Origin: Methanobacteriota archaeon
GTDB lineage: Archaea; Thermoplasmatota; Poseidoniia; Poseidoniales; Poseidoniaceae
Assembly: GCA_009936765.1 (NCBI GenBank)
Contig: JAACDL010000137.1
Location: forward strand, 1-18,608
Direction: 5' to 3'
Length of the DNA: 18,608 nt
In this document: positions 1-8,618 of the stretch, piece after piece
How positions within the stretch are numbered: the first letter of the stretch is position 1
Layout: every line of letters starts with the position of its first letter
Made by a program: the position numbers and the translations under genes
Notes under the pieces: model-generated
Told to the model about the DNA's origin: nothing
What the model saw: the letters and a program-made list of their open reading frames with translations, nothing else
Database searches by the model: none

Positions 1-1685
1 ACATGAAAGCGGCAATGTACGATGTTGTCCGTGTTGGAACGGAAGGACTAATGGGAGAAGTGATTGAACTACACGGCGACAAGGCTGTTATTCAGGTGTA
101 TGAAGATACATCCGGTATACGTCCTGGAGAAGTTGTTGTGAACACAGGTGAGACTCTTTCAGTTTCACTTGGACCAGGTTTGTTAACTCAAATCTATGAC
201 GGAATTCAGAGGCCACTTCCTACTCTTGAGAAAGAGATGGGTGTTTTCCTTACTCGTGGTGTCGATGCAGATGCATTCGATCTCGAGAAGATTTGGACCT
301 TTGAACCACAAGTCTCTGTTGGAGACACCGTTGTTGGTGGGCAGGTTGTTGGACACGTCCAAGAAACCGATACTATCGTTCACAAGATAATGGTCGTTCC
401 TGGAAAGGGCGGTGTTGTCAAGTCTATCGAATCTGGAGATTTCAACGTGACGCAAACCATCTGTACCTTCGAAGATGGTAGTGATATGCAGATGCTCCAA
501 GAGTGGCCGGTTAGGACACCACGTCCATACCAGCAGAAGTACCCTCCAGTAATCCCTCTAGTTACTGGAATGCGTATCCTTGACTTCCTTTTCCCATTGG
601 CAAAAGGTGGAGCAGCAGGAATACCTGGACCATTCGGGTCTGGTAAGACTGTAACACAGCAATCTCTAGCAAAGTACTCCGACGCACAACTGGTTGGTTA
701 CATCGGCTGTGGAGAGCGTGGAAACGAAATGACAGAAGTATTGGATGAGTTCCCTCACCTAATCGATCCAAACACTGGGAAGCCATTGATGGAAAGAACT
801 GTTATGATTGCTAACACATCAAACATGCCTGTAGCTGCACGTGAAGCATCTGTGTACACAGGAATTACAATTGCAGAGTACTACCGTGACATGGGTTACG
901 ATGTTGCTCTTATGGCGGATTCCACATCTCGTTGGGCTGAAGCAATGCGTGAGATTTCCTCTCGTCTTGAAGAAATGCCTGGTGAAGAAGGATATCCTGC
1001 TTACCTATCTACTCGTATCGCTGAATTCTATGAGCGTGCAGGAAGAGTTGAGACTCTGAATGGAGAAGATGGTTCAATTACCGTTATCGGTGCAGTATCG
1101 CCACCTGGTGGAGATATTTCAGAACCAGTTTCCCAAGGTACACTTCGTATCGTTAAGGTATTCTGGGGCCTAGATGCAGGTCTGGCTCGTCAGCGTCACT
1201 TCCCTGCTATCAACTGGTTGAACTCTTATTCTCTGTATCCTCAGAGTCTAGATCAGTGGTTCAGAGATAACGTCGCTCCAGATTTCCCTGAAATCAGGAT
1301 TGAATTGTCTGGACTATTACAGGTAGAATCTGAGTTGCAAGAAATTGTACAACTTGTCGGTTCAGATGCACTTCCAGTTGACCAGCAGTTGACTTTGGAA
1401 GTAGCTCGTATGATACGTGAGTACTTCCTTCAACAAAATGGATTCCACGAAGTTGATGCATACTGTGACATCCACTTGCAATACAAGATGGCAAAGGCAA
1501 TTCTTGCCTTCCAAGAAGCAGCCAAGGCTGCAATGGCATCTGGTGCTCAACTTGGGGACGTAGTAAACGTTCCATCACGTTCAGACTTAATGCGTGGCCG
1601 TTTGAACAAAGGATACATCGACACAATTGATGACATGGTGAAGACTATGCTTGCTGAAATTGCCGCTACTGTAGAGGATAACTGA
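1..1685 (+). CDS. atpA: A-type ATP synthase catalytic subunit A (5' partial)
   Basis: Catalytic subunit of the archaeal A1Ao ATP synthase, which makes ATP on the cytoplasmic face of the membrane from an ion gradient. Counting from the first in-frame Met (position 3), I see the Walker A loop GPFGSGKT at residues 209-216, GCGERGNE at 235-242 with the family's catalytic glutamate, the Walker B stretch DVALMADSTSRW at 300-311, and MPGEEGYPAYL at 325-335. The bulge-like domain special to A/V-type A subunits is present around 110-185. Family members normally have about 18-20 residues (a GPVV-type beta strand) before the sequence equivalent to MYDVVRVG. Here the frame is open to the window edge, so the ATG at 3 is probably internal and the gene starts upstream. 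Subunit B follows 12 bp after the stop. The A-B-D order matches archaeal atp operons. Confidence 0.97.
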   Translation, partial: MKAAMYDVVRVGTEGLMGEVIELHGDKAVIQVYEDTSGIRPGEVVVNTGETLSVSLGPGLLTQIYDGIQRPLPTLEKEMGVFLTRGVDADAFDLEKIWTFEPQVSVGDTVVGGQVVGHVQETDTIVHKIMVVPGKGGVVKSIESGDFNVTQTICTFEDGSDMQMLQEWPVRTPRPYQQKYPPVIPLVTGMRILDFLFPLAKGGAAGIPGPFGSGKTVTQQSLAKYSDAQLVGYIGCGERGNEMTEVLDEFPHLIDPNTGKPLMERTVMIANTSNMPVAAREASVYTGITIAEYYRDMGYDVALMADSTSRWAEAMREISSRLEEMPGEEGYPAYLSTRIAEFYERAGRVETLNGEDGSITVIGAVSPPGGDISEPVSQGTLRIVKVFWGLDAGLARQRHFPAINWLNSYSLYPQSLDQWFRDNVAPDFPEIRIELSGLLQVESELQEIVQLVGSDALPVDQQLTLEVARMIREYFLQQNGFHEVDAYCDIHLQYKMAKAILAFQEAAKAAMASGAQLGDVVNVPSRSDLMRGRLNKGYIDTIDDMVKTMLAEIAATVEDN

Positions 1686-1697
1686 GGGGGATTAATT

Positions 1698-3077
1698 ATG
1701 ACTGGAAAAGAATATAGAACAATTACAGACGTCAAGGGACCTCTAGTTTTCTTGAATAAGACAGAACCTGTTGCATTCGGTGAAATCGTATCTTTGCGAT
1801 TATCCAATGGGACAATTAAGAATGGACAAGTACTCGATACATCCGATGATTTAGTCATTGTACAGGTATTCGAAGGAACTGCTAAGATCGATAGAGATTC
1901 TGGTGTTACCTTCATGGGAGATGTTTTCAAACTCCCGGTATCAACTGATTTAGTCGGCCGTATTCTTGACGGTGCAGGACGTCCTCGTGACGGTGGACCT
2001 GATATTGTTGCTGAAGAGAATGCAGATATCATTGGAGCAGCGATCAACCCTTACAGCCGTCGTAGCCCACACGATTTCATTCAAACTGGAATCTCCGCTA
2101 TCGACTGTTGTACTTCTTTAGTTCGTGGACAGAAGTTGCCAATTTTCTCTGCATCTGGTCTACCGCACAACGATATCGCATTACAGATTGCTCGTCAAGC
2201 AAAGTTGACCGCTTCTGATGAAGAGTTCATCGTAGTATTCTGTGCTATGGGAATTACCGCTGAAGAATACAATTTCTTCCGTGCAGATTTAGAGAGAACA
2301 GGTGCACTAGAAAATGCGGTATTGTTCGTTAACCTAGCGGATGACCCTGCGGTCGAGCGTATTATTACGCCTCGTCTTGCACTAACTGCTGCAGAGTACC
2401 TTGCATTCGAGAAGGATTACCACGTACTGGTTATCTACACAGACATGACAAACTATTGTGATGCTCTACGTCAAATCGGTGCAGCTCGTGAAGAAGTACC
2501 TGGACGCCGTGGTTACCCTGGTTACATGTACACTGACCTTGCTATGCTGTACGAGCGTGCAGGATTGGTTAAAGGAAAGAAGGGTTCAATCACTCAATTC
2601 CCAATTCTAACAATGCCTGGTGACGATATCACTCACCCAATTCCTGACCTTTCTGGATATATTACTGAAGGACAGATTGTTATCTCTCGTGAATTACACC
2701 AAGCAGGTATCTACCCGCCAATCAACGTACTTCCTTCACTATCCCGTCTAATGGGTTCGTGTATCGGAGAGCAGACTACTCGTGAAGACCACCAGTCAGT
2801 TTCTGATCAGATGTATGCAGCATACGCTCAAGGCCGTGAATTACGTGGTCTAGTGGCTATTGTTGGTGAAGATGCACTGAATGAGCGTGACAAGCAACTT
2901 CTAGAGTTCTCGGGCGTTTTCGAAGATAAGTTCCTAAGGCAGTCTCGTTACGAAGACCGTTCTATTGGAGAAACTCTCGATTTGTGTTGGACTTTGATGT
3001 CTAGTATTGACACCAAATACCTAGTACGTCTTGACCAAAAGTGGATCGACAAGTACCATCCAGACAACCGTGAGTGA
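1698..3077 (+). CDS. atpB: A-type ATP synthase subunit B
   Basis: Non-catalytic, regulatory nucleotide-site subunit of the A1 head, alternating with subunit A in the hexamer. The 459 residues match the usual family length of about 460. The N-terminus (EYRTITDVKGPLVF) is the typical beta-barrel start. The position of the P-loop is occupied by SASGLPHND at 151-159, the known degenerate loop of B subunits, so it should not hydrolyse ATP. Also visible are FCAMGITAEE, VPGRRGYPGYMYTDLA, MPGDDITHPIPDL and VLPSLSRLM, all family landmarks. The start is supported by a GAGGGGG ribosome binding site at 1684-1690, 7 bp before the ATG. The gene lies 12 bp behind subunit A and is followed 33 bp later by subunit D. 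Confidence 0.97.
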   Translation: MTGKEYRTITDVKGPLVFLNKTEPVAFGEIVSLRLSNGTIKNGQVLDTSDDLVIVQVFEGTAKIDRDSGVTFMGDVFKLPVSTDLVGRILDGAGRPRDGGPDIVAEENADIIGAAINPYSRRSPHDFIQTGISAIDCCTSLVRGQKLPIFSASGLPHNDIALQIARQAKLTASDEEFIVVFCAMGITAEEYNFFRADLERTGALENAVLFVNLADDPAVERIITPRLALTAAEYLAFEKDYHVLVIYTDMTNYCDALRQIGAAREEVPGRRGYPGYMYTDLAMLYERAGLVKGKKGSITQFPILTMPGDDITHPIPDLSGYITEGQIVISRELHQAGIYPPINVLPSLSRLMGSCIGEQTTREDHQSVSDQMYAAYAQGRELRGLVAIVGEDALNERDKQLLEFSGVFEDKFLRQSRYEDRSIGETLDLCWTLMSSIDTKYLVRLDQKWIDKYHPDNRE

Positions 3078-3096
3078 GTACACTAAACCAAAAAAT

Positions 3097-3101
3097 GGGA
3101 G
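3097..3101 (+). promoter_or_regulatory. Ribosome binding site deciding the atpD start
   Basis: GGGAG lies 9 bp before the ATG at 3111. An in-frame TTG at 3102 directly abuts this site and is therefore too close to be the start. The site favours ATG 3111 and the conserved N-terminus MALDIKPTRSEL. Confidence 0.7.
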
Positions 3102-3110
3102 TTGAAATTT

Positions 3111-3728
3111 ATGGCACTTGACATAAAACCAACACGCAGTGAACTTATCAAGCTCAAGGGACGTATTAAACAGACGAAGAATGGTTACAAACTTCTCAAG
3201 ATGAAGCGTGACGGTTTGTTTCATGAGTTCCGTAAACTACTAGCTGAGATGATTGAGGCTAAGAGAGAATTAACCAACACCTACAGGTTGGCCAAGCAGA
3301 GGATTGATCTTGCTAATGCTATTGAAGGTGGACTCAAAGTCCGCTCTGCAGCAATTGCTAACTCCGCATCTCCAGAGGTTGAAGTCGAACGCAGAAACAT
3401 CATGGGAGTTGTTGTACCATCGGTATCAGGAACCAACCTTAAGCAGGCATTTGGTGAAAGAGCGATTGGTTTTACAGGTTCTTCGCCTTATATCGACGAA
3501 GCAGCAGATTCCTTTGGTAATTTGATTGAGAGTACAGTCAAAGCTGCAGAAATGGAAGCAACTCTGAAGAGACTTCTAGCAGAAATAGAAGCAACCAAGA
3601 GGCGTGTAAACGCCCTTGAATTCAAGGTAATTCCTGAATTGGAAGAAGCGAGAGTATTCATCCAATTAAGACTTGAAGAGATGGAAAGAGAAGAAACATT
3701 CCGTCTAAAGCGATTCAAGAACAAGTGA
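3111..3728 (+). CDS. atpD: A-type ATP synthase subunit D
   Basis: Central-stalk subunit that rotates inside the A3B3 head and couples it to the membrane ring. The protein is 205 residues from the ATG at 3111, close to the family norm of about 200-215. It begins with the conserved P-T-R/K-x-x-L pattern and continues as a long basic helix (KGRIKQTKNGYKLLKMKRDGL) that forms half of the rotor coiled coil. The middle holds the variable globular part with NIMGVVVPSVSG, and the C-terminal helix carries RRVNALEFKVIPELE and LEEMEREETFRLKRFK, which is diagnostic of the V/A-type D family. It is third in the A-B-D order and probably shares the operon transcript. The reading frame can be extended to a TTG at 3102, which I rejected. 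Confidence 0.95.
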   Translation: MALDIKPTRSELIKLKGRIKQTKNGYKLLKMKRDGLFHEFRKLLAEMIEAKRELTNTYRLAKQRIDLANAIEGGLKVRSAAIANSASPEVEVERRNIMGVVVPSVSGTNLKQAFGERAIGFTGSSPYIDEAADSFGNLIESTVKAAEMEATLKRLLAEIEATKRRVNALEFKVIPELEEARVFIQLRLEEMEREETFRLKRFKNK

Positions 3729-3777
3729 TATTGTACCCGATTCATTCATTGAGGTCGGCCGTGCACCCAAGACTATT

Positions 3778-3784
3778 GGGAGGT
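3778..3784 (+). promoter_or_regulatory. Ribosome binding site of the S2P-like gene
   Basis: GGGAGGT is 7 bp upstream of the ATG at 3792, a strong Shine-Dalgarno match. The 63-bp gap after atpD contains no convincing TATA box, so this gene probably continues the atp transcript. Confidence 0.65.
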
Positions 3785-3791
3785 ATATTCT

Positions 3792-6152
3792 ATGTCTGAA
3801 GATGAAGTAATTGCCGTCCACAAAGACTCATGGAACCATCGTGAGTTGATGAAGAGAATACTTTCTAGATTCTGCTATGTCTTGGAAGATATTGGTGGTC
3901 GTTCACCAGCCTATGTTGTGTCCGAAAAAGACGATGAGGACATGCATGAAGTTCTAGAATCGATAAATAATCATCTCAGACCCTTGGGATATAATGCTAG
4001 ATTGTACCCTGATGACCCATGGATTGTACAAATCATCGCGGATCCAGTCAGACAATGGCCATCTCCAAGGTTTGTTCTGACGATGTGGATATTATCACTA
4101 CTAACTACTGTCTATGCTGGTGAAAGATGGATGTCTGACGCAAGGCCGTCTGGTGGTTGGTTTGTTGAAAACGCTTCATTAGATGCTCTAATTGGTTACA
4201 CATTACCTTTGTTCACTGTGTTGTTAATGGCTTCATTTCTCCAGAAATGGGTTGCTTCAAAACACGGTGTAAACCTTCCACATCTTTTCCCCATACCGGG
4301 TCCTGCAATGATCTGGTGGCCATTTGGTATCCTCGGTTTTGCATCTTTGCCTCGTAGTGATGCTAGGTTATGGCCAGACCGTGGTTCATTAGGACATACG
4401 TCGCTTTCATCACCTCTCTTGATGATAGTATCAGGTATGTTGCTATGTTTGCTAGGATTAGAATTGACTCCTAGTGTTGTTCCACTCTCCTCCTCTCCAT
4501 TGGCTATTGAATTGCCATTGTTGGTTAATCTAATTGGAATTAGTTTGGAAGGTGAAACCCTAATGATTCTGAAAACATCTTGGGCACACCCCTTTACTAG
4601 AGTTGGTCTAACACTGAGTTTCGTTGGATGGGTATCTCTACTTCCAATACCTACGTTCCCAGGTGGAAGGATACTAATCGCTCGAATGGGTATTCCTGAA
4701 GCTCGTTCAGGTTCAACCCAAGTGATGCTCTTACTAGTCGTACTATTATTCGCATTCTTGTTTGGTGCTTTCTCGACTTGGGGTATTTGGGTTCCAATCG
4801 TTGCAATCTGTGCTTCACTACTTATCACCAAAGGCGGTGACCCTAGATTGCCTATTGTATTGGACGACTTCAAAGGTCTTCCAGAAAGAGATCACCGGAG
4901 AATCGGAATTATTCTGTTCATGGCATTCATGTTCGCGCTTCCAGCACAAACCCCATTTGCAGAGTCAGAAATTTGGGATGATGAAATCTCCTGGAGTGCC
5001 GACGAGGATATTTTGAAAATTGAAGATGGCTTCTTCACTCAAGTGATAGAAGTAAGTAACCCTTCACTAATCGTACAGAGTTGGGATATAACTTTGGTAA
5101 AGGGCGCTTATGGTGAGCATTATTTATCAGATATTGATTGTGGTTCAGGCAGTGAATCAGTAGTTTTCACATGTGAGGGTGATGTTAATCCCCTTGATTC
5201 CATCGAACTGGAATTCACTTTCCAATGGAATGAAACATGGAATACTTCGGCAGTGGATTTCATTTGGCGTGTAGGTGATGAATTTATTCAGCATCAAGTA
5301 GTTCCAGACCAGGACATATTTCCTGTGGGACTATGGGAATTCAATGGGGATATTGATGATCCAAAATCTTGTATTGGATTGAATGTAAAGAAGTCTAAGA
5401 CAATCAACCTATCAATCGGTGCTCAATACACAACTTGGGATGATGTTGACAATGAAGGTAATGCGTCTTTCACCAAGGGGGATTCTGAAATCTGTCTGAA
5501 TGGATTGTCAGGCGATGATATGAGCTGGTTAAACGTTGAACCATTCTATCTTGGTAACGTCTCATTTGTAGCAGATTACAATGTTGAAGAAGTTATAGCA
5601 ATTCCTTCAGAAGGTGTATTGTTGGGCTACGAGGAATTGCTGTTTAGTCAGTCGGTTTTGGCATTAAATCACGAAGGTGATTGTATTGGCCTGGGAACTC
5701 CTTCTCCTCCTAAAAATAATACTTGGAACATGTCGATATATCCAATTCACACTAACAAATACGAAGAGTCTAATGAATCGATTCGCCTCTATGCTCCTGC
5801 TGGAGGAGTTATAGTGGACTGCATAGTAGATCATTCTCCTCTTCAATACAATGTTGCCCGGGGGCCATCATTGATTATTGGTAATAATGAATTGAGAACT
5901 CAGAACTGGATTGGTTCAGTTGATTTCATCAATAATGAATTGGTTATTGAAAACCCAGGTTCTGAAAACGTCTCATTGAATATTGAATTCGATGGTAATG
6001 GTCCGCAGTGGAATGTTTCTACCGATATCATTCTCCTTGCTGGCCAATCTACAACCGTGACTGCTATAGCTCCTGAGTCGGGAATTTCATTCTCATGGCT
6101 TGAATTAAACGATGAAGAAGTTATTCTTCACTTAGTAAACCACGAGGCCTGA
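3792..6152 (+). CDS. Site-2-protease-like (M50/EGY-type) membrane protein lacking the zinc site, with large ectodomain
   Basis: A 786-residue membrane protein. Residues 1-90 form a soluble domain like the one preceding the membrane core in EGY-type site-2 proteases. Hydrophobic segments lie near 93-110, 130-150, 205-225, 268-287, 310-328, 330-346 and 370-388. The order of landmarks follows the S2P fold: KHGVNLPHLFPIP at 157-169 after the first core helix, SLPRSDARLWPDRG (185-198) followed by SSPLLMIVSG (206-215), AHPFTRVGL, LLPIPTFPGGRIL (283-295), then LDDFKGLPERDHRR (357-370) before the last helix. The HExxH motif is replaced by ASFLQ (147-151) and the LDG aspartate by P290, so zinc binding and proteolysis are unlikely. 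Residues 391-786 look like a beta-rich ectodomain with ten N-x-S/T sequons and six cysteines. A pseudoprotease that binds or chaperones membrane proteins is an inference. panE follows after 2 bp. Confidence 0.8.
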   Translation: MSEDEVIAVHKDSWNHRELMKRILSRFCYVLEDIGGRSPAYVVSEKDDEDMHEVLESINNHLRPLGYNARLYPDDPWIVQIIADPVRQWPSPRFVLTMWILSLLTTVYAGERWMSDARPSGGWFVENASLDALIGYTLPLFTVLLMASFLQKWVASKHGVNLPHLFPIPGPAMIWWPFGILGFASLPRSDARLWPDRGSLGHTSLSSPLLMIVSGMLLCLLGLELTPSVVPLSSSPLAIELPLLVNLIGISLEGETLMILKTSWAHPFTRVGLTLSFVGWVSLLPIPTFPGGRILIARMGIPEARSGSTQVMLLLVVLLFAFLFGAFSTWGIWVPIVAICASLLITKGGDPRLPIVLDDFKGLPERDHRRIGIILFMAFMFALPAQTPFAESEIWDDEISWSADEDILKIEDGFFTQVIEVSNPSLIVQSWDITLVKGAYGEHYLSDIDCGSGSESVVFTCEGDVNPLDSIELEFTFQWNETWNTSAVDFIWRVGDEFIQHQVVPDQDIFPVGLWEFNGDIDDPKSCIGLNVKKSKTINLSIGAQYTTWDDVDNEGNASFTKGDSEICLNGLSGDDMSWLNVEPFYLGNVSFVADYNVEEVIAIPSEGVLLGYEELLFSQSVLALNHEGDCIGLGTPSPPKNNTWNMSIYPIHTNKYEESNESIRLYAPAGGVIVDCIVDHSPLQYNVARGPSLIIGNNELRTQNWIGSVDFINNELVIENPGSENVSLNIEFDGNGPQWNVSTDIILLAGQSTTVTAIAPESGISFSWLELNDEEVILHLVNHEA

Positions 6153-6154
6153 AT

Positions 6155-7045
6155 ATGCGAATCGCTGTATTGGGTGCCGGTTCAATCGGTAGTCTAGTGG
6201 CAGCAAAATTAGTTACTTCTGGATATGAAGTATTAATCCATGCCAGAGGAGAACATGGTGCTATGTTAGCGGTATCGGGTTTAGAGATCTCAGGGGAATG
6301 GAATGCTAGAATCTCTCCGGATGAATGGACAGTTAGTCTAGACGGTGCGGGAATTCATCCCTCATTAGAGAACTCTTGTGATCAGGCCATCATCACCAGC
6401 AAATCCAAGGATACAGATGAATTGTCTCATATTGCAACTTTCTTGACCAAGGGGCCGGTTTTATCCCTACAGAACGGTCTCGGTAATTTGGAGATTCTCA
6501 AAGAGCATGCTTTTGAGAATACTGCAGTTGGTGTTACTACTAATGCAGTGAAAAGATTGCAACCAGGCGCCATTGAATGGGTAGGGAAAGGCAAATTGAT
6601 TGTTGGAGGAGATAAGGGATATGTATTCGAAAAGACCCTAGAATGCCTAGATGCAACATACAATGCAGATGTTACATCGGTTCTTTGGAATAAATTGCTC
6701 CTTAATGTCGCAATAAACCCATTAGCAGCTATATGCGGTGTTAAAAACGGTGAATTACGCCATGAACCATTGCTTTCTCAAGCAGAATCAACGATGATTG
6801 AGGCTGCATCTGTTGCTAGATTGCTAGGCATCAATATTGCCAACGACCAAGAATTACTGCAAAGTTTACATTCAGTATTAGATTCGACATCAGAGAATAT
6901 CTGTTCGATGTTGGTTGATGTTAGGTCTGGTAAAGAAACCGAAATCGATATGCTGTGTGGCCAAGTAGTATCAAGGGCCGAACAATTAGGGATTCCAACG
7001 CCTTTGAATAGTATGCTTCTATCTCAAATTAAGTCACTCAGATAA
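6155..7045 (+). CDS. panE: 2-dehydropantoate (ketopantoate) reductase
   Basis: Reduces ketopantoate to pantoate with NAD(P)H, a cytoplasmic step towards pantothenate and coenzyme A. The 296 residues match the PanE/ApbA family. The Rossmann motif GAGSIG is at 7-12 and SLQNGLGN at 104-111. The catalytic lysine is expected at K180 in LWNKLLLNVAINPL, and the substrate-binding SM..D..SGKETEID (251-265) contains the conserved glutamate E263. The C-terminal helical domain ends in GIPTPLNSML, typical of the family. The ATG is 2 bp after the stop of the upstream membrane protein, suggesting translational coupling. The 3' end overlaps the convergent nadB by 8 bp. Related family members act on other 2-oxo acids, but both key residues here agree with true PanE. 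Confidence 0.9.
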   Translation: MRIAVLGAGSIGSLVAAKLVTSGYEVLIHARGEHGAMLAVSGLEISGEWNARISPDEWTVSLDGAGIHPSLENSCDQAIITSKSKDTDELSHIATFLTKGPVLSLQNGLGNLEILKEHAFENTAVGVTTNAVKRLQPGAIEWVGKGKLIVGGDKGYVFEKTLECLDATYNADVTSVLWNKLLLNVAINPLAAICGVKNGELRHEPLLSQAESTMIEAASVARLLGINIANDQELLQSLHSVLDSTSENICSMLVDVRSGKETEIDMLCGQVVSRAEQLGIPTPLNSMLLSQIKSLR

Positions 7046-8618
7046 GGTCCTTGTTCCAGTGCAGTCCGCGATTTTCCTTACGGTTTAATGCATCTTCAGT
7101 AATGTGGGTTGCTACGAGTACCAGGTTTCTCAATTCAACTAATTCTCTCGAAGGGATACTTCTTCTCCAAATCAGGTCAACCTCTTTTGATAATAATTCA
7201 AGCATGCGTTTTGCTCTCTCAAGTCTATTGAATGTACGAACGATGCCCACGTCATCAGTCATCGTTTTCCTCAATGTCTCTAAATCTCTGATTAAAGGTG
7301 CATGCTCTTCGAGTTCAAGCATACCTTCTGCTCTCCAAGAAGGAACATTCTCGATATTGTTTACCGATTCTGAAATGAAGTGTTCTGCCGCCCTATTGGC
7401 AAAAACAACTGCTTCCAGTAAACTGTTTGATGCTAAACGGTTAGCCCCATGCATTCCGGTACATGCTACTTCTCCAATCCCGTAAAGACCAGGAATAGGC
7501 GAATCGTTAGCCATCAAGACCCTTCCATTAATGTCTACCGAAAGTCCTCCTACCATGTAATGAGCAGCAGGTGCTACCGGCAGGGGGGCTTTTCCGAGTG
7601 ACAATGCATATTCATTCAACTTAGATTCAATAGTGGGGAAATGTGAATGTAATTCCTCTTTGTCCAAATGATCGGTAATGAGCCATACATAATCTGCTCC
7701 GGATATCTTCATTCTTTGGTCGCAAGCCCTTGCGACTACATCTCTGGTTGCTAGACTTCCGTCTGGAGAGAAGTCAAGAGTAAAAGAATAGTCTTCTGGC
7801 TGTAAGTCCCCTAATCTATAGGCGTTCAATCCTTTGTCGTCTAGTAAGACTCCGCCCTCCCCTCGCAATGCTTCAGTAATCAAAAATGGTCTGTTATTTC
7901 CTGCCATTAAAGCAGTTGGATGGAATTGGAAGAATGCCATATCTTTGCTAGTTGCGCCGGCTCTGACAGCCATTGCTAGGCCATCTCCACTCGCTACCGG
8001 TGGATTAGTTGTTCTTTCCCAAAGTTGCCCACATCCTCCTGTGGCAATCAGGACAGCATCTCCTGCAATAGACTCCATCTCTCCAGAGTCTAAGCTCAGG
8101 CACCATATGCCTTTGATCCCTTTACTTGGATCCCCGTGGACTCTTTGAATAAGGTCGACACCTAATGTGTGCGGCCGCAATGTGATGTTATCACTAGTTG
8201 AAACAGCATTGTTGAGCGCTCTTTCGATCTCTGCACCAGTTGCATCTTTGGCGTGTAAGATTCTACGTGCGGAGTGTCCGCCTTCTTTGACCAGATGGAA
8301 ATCATCTCCATCCTTTTGGAAATCTACTCCTATCGACAGTAAATCTCGGATTCTGTCGCCGGCTTCTTCTACAACACATCGAACAATCTCCTCATCACAA
8401 AGTCCATCACCACAGGAAAGTGTGTCTTCGATGTGTGCCTGCATGCCCTCGCCGTCGGTTTTGTCAAGAATTCCCGCAATTCCGCCCTGAGCCCAATTAG
8501 TCGACGAATCTTCAGGTCTCTGTTTGGTGATAATAATCACCTCATGGCCTGCTTGTTCAACTCTTAGTGCTGCGAATAGACCTGCTATCCCGCTGCCAAT
8601 AATGATAACTCTAGACAT
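7038..8618 (-). CDS. nadB: L-aspartate oxidase
   Basis: FAD-dependent oxidation of L-aspartate to iminoaspartate, the first step of de novo NAD synthesis; NadA and NadC would follow but are not in this window. From the ATG at 8616-8618 (minus strand) the protein has 526 residues, the usual length. It starts with the FAD dinucleotide fold MSRVIIIGSGIAGL (GSGIAG at 8-13). NWAQGGIAG is at 41-49 and EGGHSARRI at 112-120. Expected active-site residues are present: E112, H233 in QFHPT, R297 in VARACD, H353 in AHYMVGG, and R394 in GANRLASNSLLEA. The C-terminus RGLHW is also characteristic. The frame stays open 28 codons further upstream, but those residues precede the Rossmann strand and resemble no NadB N-terminus, so I chose the inner start. 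No strong ribosome binding site precedes it. Confidence 0.93.
   Translation of the reverse strand: MSRVIIIGSGIAGLFAALRVEQAGHEVIIITKQRPEDSSTNWAQGGIAGILDKTDGEGMQAHIEDTLSCGDGLCDEEIVRCVVEEAGDRIRDLLSIGVDFQKDGDDFHLVKEGGHSARRILHAKDATGAEIERALNNAVSTSDNITLRPHTLGVDLIQRVHGDPSKGIKGIWCLSLDSGEMESIAGDAVLIATGGCGQLWERTTNPPVASGDGLAMAVRAGATSKDMAFFQFHPTALMAGNNRPFLITEALRGEGGVLLDDKGLNAYRLGDLQPEDYSFTLDFSPDGSLATRDVVARACDQRMKISGADYVWLITDHLDKEELHSHFPTIESKLNEYALSLGKAPLPVAPAAHYMVGGLSVDINGRVLMANDSPIPGLYGIGEVACTGMHGANRLASNSLLEAVVFANRAAEHFISESVNNIENVPSWRAEGMLELEEHAPLIRDLETLRKTMTDDVGIVRTFNRLERAKRMLELLSKEVDLIWRRSIPSRELVELRNLVLVATHITEDALNRKENRGLHWNKDLI

Noticed and set aside
4196..4873. 225-codon open frame on the minus strand inside the S2P-like gene
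   Set aside because: It lies entirely opposite a gene with clear family motifs; its sequence has no recognisable domain and is best explained as an antisense shadow.
3792..6152. Annotation as an active M50 zinc metalloprotease
   Set aside because: HExxH and the LDG aspartate are both absent at the aligned positions, so protease activity should not be assumed.
7051..7485. 144-codon open frame on the plus strand opposite nadB, and others at 7834-8490
   Set aside because: Antisense shadows of the strongly conserved NadB coding sequence; rich in Ser/Cys/Pro as expected from complementing codons.
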